Part shown: positions 40,701 through 49,656 of the stretch, one piece after another
How positions within the stretch are numbered: the first letter of the stretch is position 1
Layout of the letters: each line of letters opens with the position of its first letter
NCBI RefSeq assembly: GCF_014201465.1
Contig: NZ_JACHEP010000009.1
Coordinates: 39,062 to 103,061, forward strand
From: Anoxybacteroides tepidamans
GTDB taxonomy: Bacteria > Bacillota > Bacilli > Bacillales > Anoxybacillaceae
DNA: 64,000 nt
Direction: 5' to 3'
Program-made: the position numbers and the translations under genes
Notes under the pieces: generated by a model
Told to the model about the DNA's origin: nothing
The model's database searches: none
The model's input: only the letters and a program-made list of their open reading frames with translations

Positions 40701-43325
40701 GTAGTGGGATGTAAAGTACTCCACGCTCCCTTGGCCTTTCTTGGCGCCTTTAAGTTTTATTTGAACGTAGTGGGATGTAAAGGATGCCTCCCAGCTTTCA
40801 AAGTCGCTTCCAATAAGGTTTTATTTGAACGTAGTGGGATGTAAAGCACTTTTTGAAATGTCGGCGTGAACACTTCTGACAAGTTTTATTTGAACGTAGT
40901 GGGATGTAAAGTCGGTTGATAGAATGTCCTCTACATCACCGACACCGTTTTATTTGAACGTAGTGGGATGTAAAGTATAAATTCCCCCTAATCTTAATAT
41001 TTTTCTGGGAAAATGTTTTATTTGAACGTAGTGGGATGTAAAGTCGGTTGATAGAATGTCCTCTACATCACCGACACCGTTTTATTTGAACGTAGTGGGA
41101 TGTAAAGCGATACACTTCAATCCGCAATGCAAAAGCAAGCTTGTGTTTTATTTGAACGTAGTGGGATGTAAAGATACTTGAATACTTCCGGTAACTCGTT
41201 TGCTAATTCTCCAGTTTTATTTGAACGTAGTGGGATGTAAAGAATAAAAAAGCACCCCGAAGGATGCTAAATCCCTTTTCGTTTTATTTGAACGTAGTGG
41301 GATGTAAAGCGTTGTGTTGCTTTTGATCGTTGAAATGTCCTCTTTGTTTTATTTGAACGTAGTGGGATGTAAAGTTGCAATATTAGTTAGTACCGCACAC
41401 CAGTCGCCTGCGTTTTATTTGAACGTAGTGGGATGTAAAGTGTAATCATGTAATGGATTGATCGCTGTCTCGAATGGTTTTATTTGAACGTAGTGGGATG
41501 TAAAGATAACTCTTCTTCAAACGCAAGCAATATATCTTCATGTTTTATTTGAACGTAGTGGGATGTAAAGACTTGATACGTAAAACGTGATTTTACCTTG
41601 TATGAGCGTTTTATTTGAACGTAGTGGGATGTAAAGTGAATTACTATCTTCTCTAAGTTATGGTCATTATCGTTTTATTTGAACGTAGTGGGATGTAAAG
41701 TTGGAATTAAAAAAAGCCATCAAAGAACACAAATATGTTTTATTTGAACGTAGTGGGATGTAAAGCAGTGAGTGGCAGATCTGTTGTAAAAGACAACAGC
41801 GTTTTATTTGAACGTAGTGGGATGTAAAGGTATTAAAGCAAATTCTACAATTAATTTAATAAAAAGTTTTATTTGAACGTAGTGGGATGTAAAGGTGTGA
41901 ACGTGACTTTGCTCATCACTCTTCCTCCCGTTTTATTTGAACGTAGTGGGATGTAAAGAATGATAAACGATAAACAAAACGCAAATCATTCATCGTTTTA
42001 TTTGAACGTAGTGGGATGTAAAGCGAATTGTTCATAAGTTTTTCTAATTCGCTTGTTTGTTTTATTTGAACGTAGTGGGATGTAAAGAAACGAACGGGAG
42101 AGTATGCCAAAACGTTCACGATTACGTTTTATTTGAACGTAGTGGGATGTAAAGACGAAAATGTGTAATAGGAGGAGATTTAAAATGTCATAGTTTTATT
42201 TGAACGTAGTGGGATGTAAAGAAGGGCCGGAACGGAGTGAAGGACTCGCGCAGCGAGGTTTTATTTGAACGTAGTGGGATGTAAAGACATTTTCTTTAAC
42301 ATGCTCAATAAATTTATCTACTGTTTTATTTGAACGTAGTGGGATGTAAAGGCAACAGATCGCCGTATTTTGTTTTATGGTAAAAAGTTTTATTTGAACG
42401 TAGTGGGATGTAAAGTTATTCCCTACCTTTATTATAATGTATACATGTATGTTTTATTTGAACGTAGTGGGATGTAAAGGAACGAATACAAGAATTCCAA
42501 CCGGTCGCTGACGTTGAGTTTTATTTGAACGTAGTGGGATGTAAAGCGGAAAACTCATATGATCGCATATCAGAACTTTCAGTTTTATTTGAACGTAGTG
42601 GGATGTAAAGTTAGAGGATGATTTGACGGCAGGGAATTTAAAACTGTTTTATTTGAACGTAGTGGGATGTAAAGAGCGATTTTCGCAGCCGGAATTGATA
42701 CGGGCACATGGTTTTATTTGAACGTAGTGGGATGTAAAGCAAGCAAAATTCGACTTGCAATGGCGAAAACAAGGCGTTTTATTTGAACGTAGTGGGATGT
42801 AAAGTTTCCTCGTAGTCCGTCACCCACGGTCCCGCGTTCGCGTTTTATTTGAACGTAGTGGGATGTAAAGATGTAGAAGGGCTTCCTTCTACAGCCAAAG
42901 GCCCAAGTTTTATTTGAACGTAGTGGGATGTAAAGATTGATATTGTGGAAGAACTGAATTTGTTAGTGTCTGTTTTATTTGAACGTAGTGGGATGTAAAG
43001 CGAAATACGGCTTTTGCAATTTTGATACTTTGTGGGTTTTATTTGAACGTAGTGGGATGTAAAGATGCGCAACGTTCGGGGAAACATACGAACCTACCGG
43101 GTTTTATTTGAACGTAGTGGGATGTAAAGCCTTGTATTTCAATGACATCATTTGTTCCGGTTTCGTTTTATTTGAACGTAGTGGGATGTAAAGACCGAAT
43201 ATGTCTGAGCGATTCATTGAACAGCAGTTTGTTTTATTTGAACGTAGTGGGATGTAAAGGCGGAAAAGACGCCTCTTTCGGTGATGAAGCTTGTCCGTTT
43301 TATCTGAACGTAGTGGGAGAGATTT
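37793..43325 (+). CRISPR. type I-B CRISPR array, about 84 spacers
   Basis: A 29-base repeat starting GTTTTATTTGAACG and ending GGGATGTAAAG occurs about 85 times with spacers of 34-40 bases. The last copy (43297-43325) is degenerate (GTTTTATCTG and GGGAGAG end), marking the trailer. Transcription is rightward from the leader at 37607. The 3' eight bases ATGTAAAG should become the crRNA handle. One spacer is present twice (40912-40946 and 41044-41078). Open frames crossing the array are artefacts. Confidence 0.99.
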
Positions 43326-43458
43326 TTTGGCGAGGTATATAGAAACCTTTAGTTATTCACGTTTTGAAATTCACAAATTGTTCAAAACCTTGCGCCGGAG
43401 CTGCCCGTTTTTCCGTGTAAAATAAAAATAAAGAACCGGCGAGAGGGAGGAAATAGGG

Positions 43459-43539
43459 ATGTTCGCAATGGTGATGGGGATTGTCATTACAGTATCAATT
43501 GCATTAATTATTAGCGCAGAAGTAAGCGTAGAAGCATAA
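43459..43539 (+). CDS. tiny hydrophobic peptide, 26 residues
   Basis: An ORF starting MFAMVMGIVITVSIALI and ending EVSVEA, almost all hydrophobic, preceded by a very strong GAGAGGGAGGAAATAGGG ribosome region and followed by its own terminator. Size and composition resemble toxins of type I systems or small membrane regulators; there is no family match I recognise. Confidence 0.45.
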   Translation: MFAMVMGIVITVSIALIISAEVSVEA

Positions 43540-43542
43540 TAA

Positions 43543-43573
43543 GAGCGGCCTCTAAAAAGGGGCCGCTTTGTCG
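43543..43573 (+). terminator. terminator after the 26-residue peptide
   Basis: GCGGCCTC pairs with GGGGCCGC (one G-T pair) across a short loop, followed by TTT. Strong stem, short T run. Confidence 0.65.
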
Positions 43574-43579
43574 TTTGTG

Positions 43580-43865
43580 CACAGTGATTAGATGGCTTCC
43601 ATGTGTGGAATGGTACAAGGGCGAATGGGCACATTATTTCTGTTAAGTGTTGTCGTTCTCTGCCTGAATAAGAATGCTTGTTGCAGTAGAGTGTTAGTTC
43701 ATTCCGATGGTCGTCTTGACCGGATATCGATTGACATGGCTATTGCTTGCAGTAGATTTGTTGCTATGGCAATCTTGTTTTTAAAATGGCTAATGGTACT
43801 CGAAGTAATAGCAATGGACAAAATAGATAGCAATCCTTGCCAAAACCCTATGGAATAAAACCCTT
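43580..43865. other. unresolved stretch, both strands open
   Basis: An 88-codon + frame (43592-43858) and a minus frame of about 50 codons (about 43699-43850; contains FWQGLLSILSIAITSS) overlap. Neither has a good ribosome site or a family I recognise. The motif GCTTG(TT)GCAGTAGA is repeated at 43676 and 43747. It lies between two strong hairpins and may be a small RNA or decayed gene. Confidence 0.3.
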
Positions 43866-43875
43866 ATATAAAAAA

Positions 43876-43917
43876 GAAATAACCGTCCCCCTAGGCCAAA
43901 GGTGTGACGGTTATTTC
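43876..43917 (-). terminator. 12-bp hairpin with T run on the minus strand
   Basis: GAAATAACCGTC (43876-43887) is exactly mirrored by GACGGTTATTTC (43906-43917). On the minus strand it is followed by CTTTTTTATAT, so it is a good terminator for leftward transcripts, possibly sigK or a small RNA. Confidence 0.65.
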
Positions 43918-43965
43918 AATCGCACTTAAAGGCTGGCCGCTCTTCTTGCGGCATGTAGTTGCGCT

Positions 43966-43996
43966 GACCGGGTGTTTGTAACACCCGGTCTTTTTT
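43966..43996 (+). terminator. strong + strand terminator facing sigK
   Basis: GACCGGGTGT and ACACCCGGTC form a perfect ten-base stem with a five-base loop, followed by six T. It ends rightward transcripts before they run into the minus-strand sigK gene. Confidence 0.85.
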
Positions 43997-44065
43997 GTTT
44001 TATGCTTTTCTTAGCACCATTATACACAAAGCAAGGTGCATATTCAACGGAATTTGTGGACATAA

Positions 44066-44434
44066 CTACCGCTTCTTCTCTTTTTCATTCCGGTAAAACT
44101 CATGAAAAATTTTCATCAATGCCCGCTTTTCGATGCGGGAGACGTAGCTTCTCGAGATGCCGAGTTCTTTGGCGATTTCGCGCTGCGTTTTTTCCTTTTG
44201 CAAATCAAGCCCAAACCGGCTAATAATCACTTCTTTTTCCCGCTCATCGAGCACTTCGATATACTTTCGCACTTGCTCGATTTCCATATTTAAATGAATT
44301 TCATCCGCCACATCTTCACCTTCTGATTTGAGCACGTCAATCAGACTGATTTCGTTTCCGTCGCGGTCTTGCCCGATCGGTTCATGCAAAGACACATCTT
44401 TTTTCGTTTTTTTTAGTGAGCGAAGATGCATCAA
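44066..44434 (-). CDS. sigK: sigma-K, C-terminal half only (split gene)
   Basis: This reads [34 protein letters not shown], then region 4 [16 protein letters not shown] and [20 protein letters not shown], ending [10 protein letters not shown]: the C-terminal half of sporulation sigma factor K, equal to B. subtilis spoIIIC. The N-terminal half with regions 1.2-2.4 is not here or elsewhere in the window. The sequence stops resembling SigK just upstream of ILMHLR (about 44440). As it stands it cannot work until the element to its right is excised in the mother cell. Confidence 0.93.
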   Translation of the reverse strand: MMHLRSLKKTKKDVSLHEPIGQDRDGNEISLIDVLKSEGEDVADEIHLNMEIEQVRKYIEVLDEREKEVIISRFGLDLQKEKTQREIAKELGISRSYVSRIEKRALMKIFHEFYRNEKEKKR

Positions 44435-44460
44435 AATTTCAATTCTAATGTCAATAGTAA
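44425..44460. other. left junction of the sigK-interrupting element
   Basis: SigK coding similarity ends in this stretch. In B. subtilis the skin element recombines at about the same place in the gene (before the EILMHLR codons). The core bases cannot be named without the other end. Confidence 0.6.
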
Positions 44461-44477
44461 GCGGTAATAAATAACAG

Positions 44478-44975
44478 TTACAAACAAGCAGCCTCTAGTT
44501 TTGTACTGAGCACTTTATTTTCGATATAATCCAGCCGCCTTTCACAAATTTCAGCTGGTACGCGGAACGTTTCTTGCATTTCATAAATGATAAAGTCGCG
44601 TTTTTTTGAAAAATCGATATATGTAAGCATATGATAAGGGATCGCTGCAAATAACGTAAAGCGTTTTGCTTGTGATTCTTGAAAAGACCGAAATGAGTCA
44701 GTCATTTGCGATTGGTCGCCAACGTGTAAAAACAAATGCCCGACTTCATGAAAAAATACTTCACGGCGTTTGAGCGAATCTAAATCACGATGAAGCGCTA
44801 CAATTTTCAAGTCGTCGCAGTATTCCGCAAACGATCCGAATTTTGACTCGACAAGTAAAATATCGAATTTCCTTGCGATATACTCTTCATCGAGCTGGGA
44901 AGGATAGATGATCCTGTTTTGCTTATATGCTTCCGAGATACGCTTTTCTAAGTCGCAAGGCTTATATAAATACAT
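44478..44975 (-). CDS. ImmA/IrrE-type metallopeptidase
   Basis: A 165-residue zinc peptidase with [14 protein letters not shown] (HExxH) and a downstream Glu-rich helix ([16 protein letters not shown]). In ICEBs1 and related elements ImmA cleaves the ImmR repressor after DNA damage to start excision. The partner repressor is probably the XRE protein at 45763-46089. First gene of the element next to the sigK junction. Confidence 0.85.
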   Translation of the reverse strand: MYLYKPCDLEKRISEAYKQNRIIYPSQLDEEYIARKFDILLVESKFGSFAEYCDDLKIVALHRDLDSLKRREVFFHEVGHLFLHVGDQSQMTDSFRSFQESQAKRFTLFAAIPYHMLTYIDFSKKRDFIIYEMQETFRVPAEICERRLDYIENKVLSTKLEAACL

Positions 44976-45073
44976 TCCACCTCATCCCCCAAAAGTTTTT
45001 TTCTTTTATTATACAAACATATGTTCTTATTTACAAGAAAAAGAAAAATCCCTAAGTTTGACCAAAAGGGATT

Positions 45074-45760
45074 TTATTTTTTCGCAGCTGCCGTCTGGCG
45101 TTTTGCTGCTTCTCGCTCTTTCCATGCTACAATTTTATTTTCAACAAACTCAATTGCAAAACAGTCTATATGATGTGTATCAGCTTCTGCAAGTGCTGCA
45201 TTCGTATAAGTTGTAGTAGCAATAAACCATCCTTTTATGCACCGATGATTACGCTTTGCGCCAACTAATTCGCGAATTTCTTTAACCGTAATTTGTCTTC
45301 CCGAATTTATATAGTGTTTGCATTGCACGGCAATTTTAAATTTTTCTTTCTTGTCTGTAAGAATTAAATCAACTCCCTTGTCTTGTGAGGGAGGGGTGAT
45401 TTCTGGATTGTAGCCCATTGCTTTGAAATATAAATAACAAAGCCGTTCAAATTCATAACCGTTTAAATCACGCAATGGTAGAGAAATGATTTCATCATCC
45501 GATCGGATACCATATTTGTTCTCGTTTAATGAGTTCTTAGCTGTTGATTTCTTTGAAGCATTTTTCTGAGGAGTTTTTTTCTTTGGAGAGCTTTTAGCCG
45601 GAAGCATTCTTTCAACTAAGGCGGGGATAACAATTATTCCAAACAACAACGTTCCCCAAAAAGCATATACGTTAGTGAACTTAGAATAGTTCAGCAGGAT
45701 TACAGCGAGAAACGCGAATCCCACTAAACCAGCAATAAGTTGCCTATCTTTTTTACTCAC
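45074..45760 (-). CDS. membrane-anchored Mrr-like restriction endonuclease
   Basis: A 228-residue protein. Two membrane helices (about residues 9-50), a lysine-rich linker, then a Mrr-type PD-(D/E)XK domain: LNGYEFERLCYLYFKAMGY, KGVDLIL (Asp), IAVQCKHY (QxK). GTG 45760 is preferred since AAAGGGGAAA precedes it and this avoids overlap with the repressor gene. May cut foreign or modified DNA entering near the membrane (inference). Paralogue of the broken gene at 28250-29279. Confidence 0.8.
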   Translation of the reverse strand: MSKKDRQLIAGLVGFAFLAVILLNYSKFTNVYAFWGTLLFGIIVIPALVERMLPAKSSPKKKTPQKNASKKSTAKNSLNENKYGIRSDDEIISLPLRDLNGYEFERLCYLYFKAMGYNPEITPPSQDKGVDLILTDKKEKFKIAVQCKHYINSGRQITVKEIRELVGAKRNHRCIKGWFIATTTYTNAALAEADTHHIDCFAIEFVENKIVAWKEREAAKRQTAAAKK

Positions 45761-45762
45761 GT

Positions 45763-46089
45763 TTAATTTCCCCTTTCCTGTTTTGCTTTCCACTTTATAA
45801 ATTCAATATGCTTTTTTATTTCCTCGATTTCTTGTTCTGTCAGTCCTTCCATGTCAAAAAAGAAAAGGTTTTTTTCATTGTCTGTTTTATCTTGACCAGT
45901 TAGTAAATAATCAATTGAAACCCCAAAAAAGTTAGCAATTTTTAAAAGTGTTTCATAATCAGGCTCTCTCTTTCCTTGTTCATACATTGCATATGTAGTT
46001 CTTCCAACTCCTATTTTTTTTGCCACATCTTCTTGTCGCAACTTCATTCCGTTTCTTAGTTCTTGCAAGCGATCACCGAAGCTAATCAT
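45763..46089 (-). CDS. XRE-family repressor (ImmR/CI-like)
   Basis: A 108-residue protein: N-terminal helix-turn-helix (LRQEDVAKKIGVGRTTYAMYEQGKREP split across helices 2-4) and an acidic C-terminal tail (EGLTEQEIEEIKKHIEFIK) as in ImmR/SinR-like repressors. Divergent from the Cro-like gene at 46247, with shared operators between. Expected to hold the element quiet. Confidence 0.85.
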   Translation of the reverse strand: MISFGDRLQELRNGMKLRQEDVAKKIGVGRTTYAMYEQGKREPDYETLLKIANFFGVSIDYLLTGQDKTDNEKNLFFFDMEGLTEQEIEEIKKHIEFIKWKAKQERGN

Positions 46090-46123
46090 AAAGAGATTCC
46101 TCCTTTTTAAGATTAATTATAAC

Positions 46124-46230
46124 GTCACATTCAGTGACAAAAAATATTTTACACAAAATGTGTAATTACATATTGACATTACACTATATGTGACATATAC
46201 TTGAATTATCAATACGCAAAACGTGACATT
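46124..46230. promoter_or_regulatory. four repressor-operator-like sites
   Basis: Between the divergent regulators are GTCAC-ATTCA-GTGAC (46124-46138), TTACACA-AAA-TGTGTAA (46149-46165), TTACAC-TATAT-GTGACA (46179-46195) and AATACGCAAAACGTGACATT (46211-46230). All share a T(T)AC/GTCAC half-site and GTG(A/T) on the other side. This is the layout of a CI/Cro switch. Confidence 0.75.
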
Positions 46231-46246
46231 GTAAGGGGGTGATAAA

Positions 46247-46471
46247 ATGAGAGAGTGGCTCAAAAATAAACGATTGAACACAGGATTAACGCAAAAAGAA
46301 ATTGCTAAATTAGTTGGAATTTCTCGGAGCACATACGCAATGATTGAAAATGGCGAGAGAAATCCAAGTGTTCCAGTAGCAAAGAGAATTGCCGATGCTC
46401 TTAAATTTGATTGGACAATTTTTTTTGATGATGAATGTCACGTTTTGCGTATTAAAAATTGCTCAGCTTAA
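46247..46471 (+). CDS. Cro-like XRE-family regulator
   Basis: A 74-residue protein, nearly all helix-turn-helix (LTQKEIAKLVGISRSTYAMI, RNPSVPVAKRIADAL). Start ATG after AAGGGGGTG. Likely antagonist of the 45763 repressor. Codons near its end also form a further operator-like site. Confidence 0.85.
   Translation: MREWLKNKRLNTGLTQKEIAKLVGISRSTYAMIENGERNPSVPVAKRIADALKFDWTIFFDDECHVLRIKNCSA
46434..46453. promoter_or_regulatory. operator-like site inside the cro-like gene
   Basis: A 20-base stretch (AATGTCACGTTTTGCGTATT) that is the exact reverse complement of 46211-46230, located in the last codons of the cro-like gene. Chance identity over 20 bases is unlikely. Together with the upstream sites it could support DNA looping by the repressor. 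Confidence 0.65.
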
Positions 46472-46589
46472 TAACGATAGGAGGTGTTTTTTTTACAAAA
46501 AGTTAAACGATTATGGCACAGCCCAACAAGAACTTGCATTTGTTTGTAATCATTGTAAATCAAACTAAATATCGAAAGAAGGTGTCGAA

Positions 46590-46844
46590 ATGCTCAAAAA
46601 AACGCTTGTTGAAGAGATTGAGCATAAAAACAAAGCGATTATGTGCATTGACTATATGCTCGACGCGATTTTTCAAAAAGATTATGAAACGGCTGCGCTT
46701 GAGGCGAAAGAGTTTTTGTTCATCGTTGAAAAGTTGCAAGGAATCGAGGTCAAAAAAGCACGCCGCGCGGAGCTGGAACAAATAATCAAAGAGATGCAGC
46801 AGCGCGGAATTAAAATCGACTTTGCAGCGAAATTGTCGTCTTAA
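46590..46844 (+). CDS. hypothetical small helical protein
   Basis: An 84-residue protein rich in Glu and Lys, mostly helical (EEIEHKNKAIMCIDYML; KKARRAELEQIIKEMQQ). A GAAGGTG ribosome site precedes the ATG. No family recognised. It opens the rightward early cluster of the element and is one of several small genes that could be early regulators or anti-defence proteins. Confidence 0.6.
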   Translation: MLKKTLVEEIEHKNKAIMCIDYMLDAIFQKDYETAALEAKEFLFIVEKLQGIEVKKARRAELEQIIKEMQQRGIKIDFAAKLSS

Positions 46845-46860
46845 CGGGGAGGGGATCGGG

Positions 46861-46989
46861 GTGAAAATCACCGTTGTAAAAGGTCCATTGTTCAACCAAC
46901 TTGAAAAAGAAGTGTATGCCTATTTAGCAAAAGTCCTTCCAGATCAATATCAAAAAGTGAAGGAAAGCGACAATGAAAAAGCTTCATAA
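46861..46989 (+). CDS. hypothetical 42-residue protein
   Basis: GTG start directly after GGGGAGGGGATCGGG. The product begins MKITVVKGPLFNQLEKEVY. Function not known; size and context suggest an early phage-type gene. It is not long enough for ORF listing thresholds. Confidence 0.5.
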   Translation: MKITVVKGPLFNQLEKEVYAYLAKVLPDQYQKVKESDNEKAS

Positions 46990-47130
46990 AAAAAGCAGCA
47001 AGTGCGGCAACACTTACTGCAAGGCACAGAAAAAATATTCTTACTGAAAATATAGCACGTTTCGCGGCATTTTTCCATATTCGGCTCTCCAAAAGAGAGC
47101 CTCGCAATTCAAAAAAAGGCGGTGTTTTCA

Positions 47131-47349
47131 ATGAAAAAAGCAAAGACAAATGAAAATCCGATGGAAAAATACGTTCCTGCGGTCATGCGTTGGATTGAAA
47201 ATACGTTTGATATGAGCGCGATTCAAGTCGAAGATTTTTCTGTTTTCCCAGCTGGAAAGCTCGTTCGAGACGAAAACGGGCACACGATGGTCGTTTTCTA
47301 TGACATTTGGACAGAGCAAGTCAAATACACATTCCCGACAGGAAAGTGA
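47131..47349 (+). CDS. hypothetical protein upstream of primase
   Basis: A 72-residue protein (KYVPAVMRWIENTFDMSAIQ; DENGHTMVVFYDIW). ATG 47131 follows AAGGCGGTG. It is nine bases upstream of the primase gene and likely cotranscribed. No family recognised. Confidence 0.6.
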   Translation: MKKAKTNENPMEKYVPAVMRWIENTFDMSAIQVEDFSVFPAGKLVRDENGHTMVVFYDIWTEQVKYTFPTGK

Positions 47350-47358
47350 GGAACGAAA

Positions 47359-49656
47359 ATGCAAGCAGCGATTGACCTACAATCAGGACTTGAACGGCTT
47401 TTTCCTTCCGCGAAAAAGCCGTTAAAAGTAATTCGTTTAATCGGCTATTCGCGTATGAACACGGAAAACGATCCGAACAAAGCGTATAGCGTCGCAAAAC
47501 GACCGTGTATGAAAGGCTGGCAAGATCTAAATCGTCCAGGCATGACAGAAGGAGAGATTCGTTCCTGGCTGCGGCAAAAAGGATGGACAGGGCTTGTCAT
47601 TCCAGACGGTTATGACGTGATTGACATCGACGAACAGACAGAAGGGGAACTGATTTTCAAGGCGCTTTTGCGGGAAGGATATAAATTTCATGCGATTCGA
47701 ACAATACGAGGCTTTCAATTTTTCTTTCGCTCGACATTAAAAATCAAAGGACAAGACGCGACAGTGCTCATGGCTGGCGGCTTTGTCGGCGACTATCGTC
47801 TTTCCGGGCGCGGTCAAGTGGTTCTTCCAAGCGAAAATACAGGCGGACGCGAATGGGTACATATTGCAGACGGGGAACTTTCGCCGATGCCGATTTATTT
47901 CGAACGATTAAAAAAAATCGACAAAACGCAGCGCCCGTTTCCGATCCCGATGCACGAGGGAGGACGAAACAACGCGCTGTACGCGCATTGCTGCCGGCTT
48001 GTTGAATTTGGCTACACACAAGAGCAAGTGCACGAAATAGCTAGTTTCCTAAATCGCTATTTTTTCCTTCCCCCTTTAGACCAGCGCGAATTTGCAAACA
48101 CGCTGAATAGTGCGTTAAAACACGAGCCAAGCGGAACGAACTATTCCTCTCCGCCGCCGATGACTTCTCAAGCGCGGAAAGAAGGAGAACCGAAAAAGTT
48201 CAACCTAACGGAAATGGGCAACGCCGAACGACTTGTCGCTCGGAACGGTCAAAACTTGCGCTATTGTGTCGAATTTGAAGAATGGCTCATATGGGACGGA
48301 AAAACGTGGGTAGAAGACAAGAGGAAGCAAATTGAACGCATTGCGATTCGCACGTTCCGCGAAATGTACGCCGAGGCGGCGCACGAAGAAAACAACGACG
48401 CGCGAAACGAGTTGCTGAAATGGGCGAAGGCGAGTGAAAAAAGTTCGGTGTTTCTCAACTCAATTGCAAGGGCAGAAGCGATGTTGCCAATAAGTCAGGA
48501 GGAACTAAATATGGATAAATTTTTGTTGAATTGCGCAAATGGTGTGGTCGATTTACGGACAGGTGAGCTGCTTACTCATGATCGCAAATATATGATGACG
48601 AAAAACACACATATTCCATACGATCCAAATGCAAAATGCCCGACGTGGATTGCCTTTCTTGAGTCCATCTTTCGCGATGGCGAGGAAGTGAAACACGACA
48701 TTATCAATTTCCTTCAAAAAGCGATTGGTTACGCACTGACAGGTGATATAAGCGAGCAGGTTGTTTTCTTCCTTTGGGGAACAGGGAGAAACGGAAAATC
48801 GACGTTTATAAACACCGTGAAGGCTTTGCTGGGCGACTATGCAAAGCAGACCAATTCCAATACGTTCACGGCTAAAATGAACGATTCCGGTATTAATAAC
48901 GACATTGCCCGTTTACACGGCTCACGCTTTGTATCAGCTGTCGAAAGTGAAGATGGCCAAAGATTGAGCGAATCCTTAATCAAACAACTTACAGGCGGTG
49001 AGCCGATCACGGCGCGTTTTTTACGGAAAGAATTTTTCGAGTTTGTGCCAGAGTTTAAAATTTTCTTTACGACTAATCACAAGCCGATTATTAAAGGCGA
49101 CGACGAAGGAATTTGGCGACGCATTCGCCTTGTGCCGTTCACGTACACCATTCCAAAAGAACAAGTGGACAAGCATCTTCCAGAAAAATTGATGAATGAG
49201 CTTCCTGGAATCTTACGCTGGGCGGTCGAAGGATGCTTGAAATGGCAAAAAGAAGGCTTAGGAGAGCCGGAGGAAATCAAAAACGCAACGAGCGAGTATA
49301 AAGACGAAATGGATCTTCTCAGCAATTTCTTGAATGATTGCTGCGTGATTCATCCAGGCGCGAAAGTCCAATTGAACGAGCTGTACAAAGAATATATCGA
49401 CTGGTGCGAAGAAAACAGCGAGATTGCGATGAAAAAGCAAAAGTTTTCGGCGCGTTTAGTGCTGCGAGGATTCGAAAAACGGAAATCCACCGGAAACAAA
49501 ACGTTCTTTTTCGGCATCGGTCTTTCAACCGAAAGTTACAAAGTTACCACTAGTTACTCAAATTCGGGTAAATCGCTTATAGGCGATACATTTACGGAAA
49601 TACAGGAAAATAAGTCACTCAAGGTAACTAGTAACTTTGTTGAGGAAGAAATTTAG
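47359..49656 (+). CDS. P4-type primase-helicase (prim-pol, D5-N, SF3 helicase)
   Basis: A 765-residue replication protein. N-terminal prim-pol-like domain with YDVIDIDEQTEG (metal-binding DxD near residue 91); a middle D5-N type domain (NAERLVARNGQNLRYC; CANGVVDLRTGEL); then an SF3 helicase with Walker A WGTGRNGKSTFINTV (about 475), and FFTTNHKPII (sensor 1). It would prime and unwind the element DNA for autonomous replication. Its last 40 codons are built from GTTAC-type repeats (see 49535), unlike any domain. Confidence 0.9.
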   Translation: MQAAIDLQSGLERLFPSAKKPLKVIRLIGYSRMNTENDPNKAYSVAKRPCMKGWQDLNRPGMTEGEIRSWLRQKGWTGLVIPDGYDVIDIDEQTEGELIFKALLREGYKFHAIRTIRGFQFFFRSTLKIKGQDATVLMAGGFVGDYRLSGRGQVVLPSENTGGREWVHIADGELSPMPIYFERLKKIDKTQRPFPIPMHEGGRNNALYAHCCRLVEFGYTQEQVHEIASFLNRYFFLPPLDQREFANTLNSALKHEPSGTNYSSPPPMTSQARKEGEPKKFNLTEMGNAERLVARNGQNLRYCVEFEEWLIWDGKTWVEDKRKQIERIAIRTFREMYAEAAHEENNDARNELLKWAKASEKSSVFLNSIARAEAMLPISQEELNMDKFLLNCANGVVDLRTGELLTHDRKYMMTKNTHIPYDPNAKCPTWIAFLESIFRDGEEVKHDIINFLQKAIGYALTGDISEQVVFFLWGTGRNGKSTFINTVKALLGDYAKQTNSNTFTAKMNDSGINNDIARLHGSRFVSAVESEDGQRLSESLIKQLTGGEPITARFLRKEFFEFVPEFKIFFTTNHKPIIKGDDEGIWRRIRLVPFTYTIPKEQVDKHLPEKLMNELPGILRWAVEGCLKWQKEGLGEPEEIKNATSEYKDEMDLLSNFLNDCCVIHPGAKVQLNELYKEYIDWCEENSEIAMKKQKFSARLVLRGFEKRKSTGNKTFFFGIGLSTESYKVTTSYSNSGKSLIGDTFTEIQENKSLKVTSNFVEEEI

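Noticed and set aside
41570..41607. A spacer containing ACGTAAAACGTGA, similar to the element's operators
   Set aside because: Similarity covers only about 12 bases and is not enough to call a target.
37862..43342. Several open frames of 60-100 codons crossing the array, with repeated YIPLRSNKT or FTSHYVQIK
   Set aside because: They are translations of the CRISPR repeat on the minus strand and change at every spacer.
43592..43858. An 88-codon + ORF between array and sigK as a real gene
   Set aside because: No ribosome site, unusual composition, and an equally open frame on the other strand; kept only as an unresolved stretch.
44474..44500. GCAGCCTCTAG near the end of the ImmA-like gene, like part of the duplicated terminator element
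   Set aside because: The match is about 11 bases, inside coding sequence, and has no hairpin or T run.
46513..46785. A 90-codon + frame, basic, overlapping the 46590 gene
   Set aside because: It is in another frame over a gene with a better ribosome site and sensible composition.
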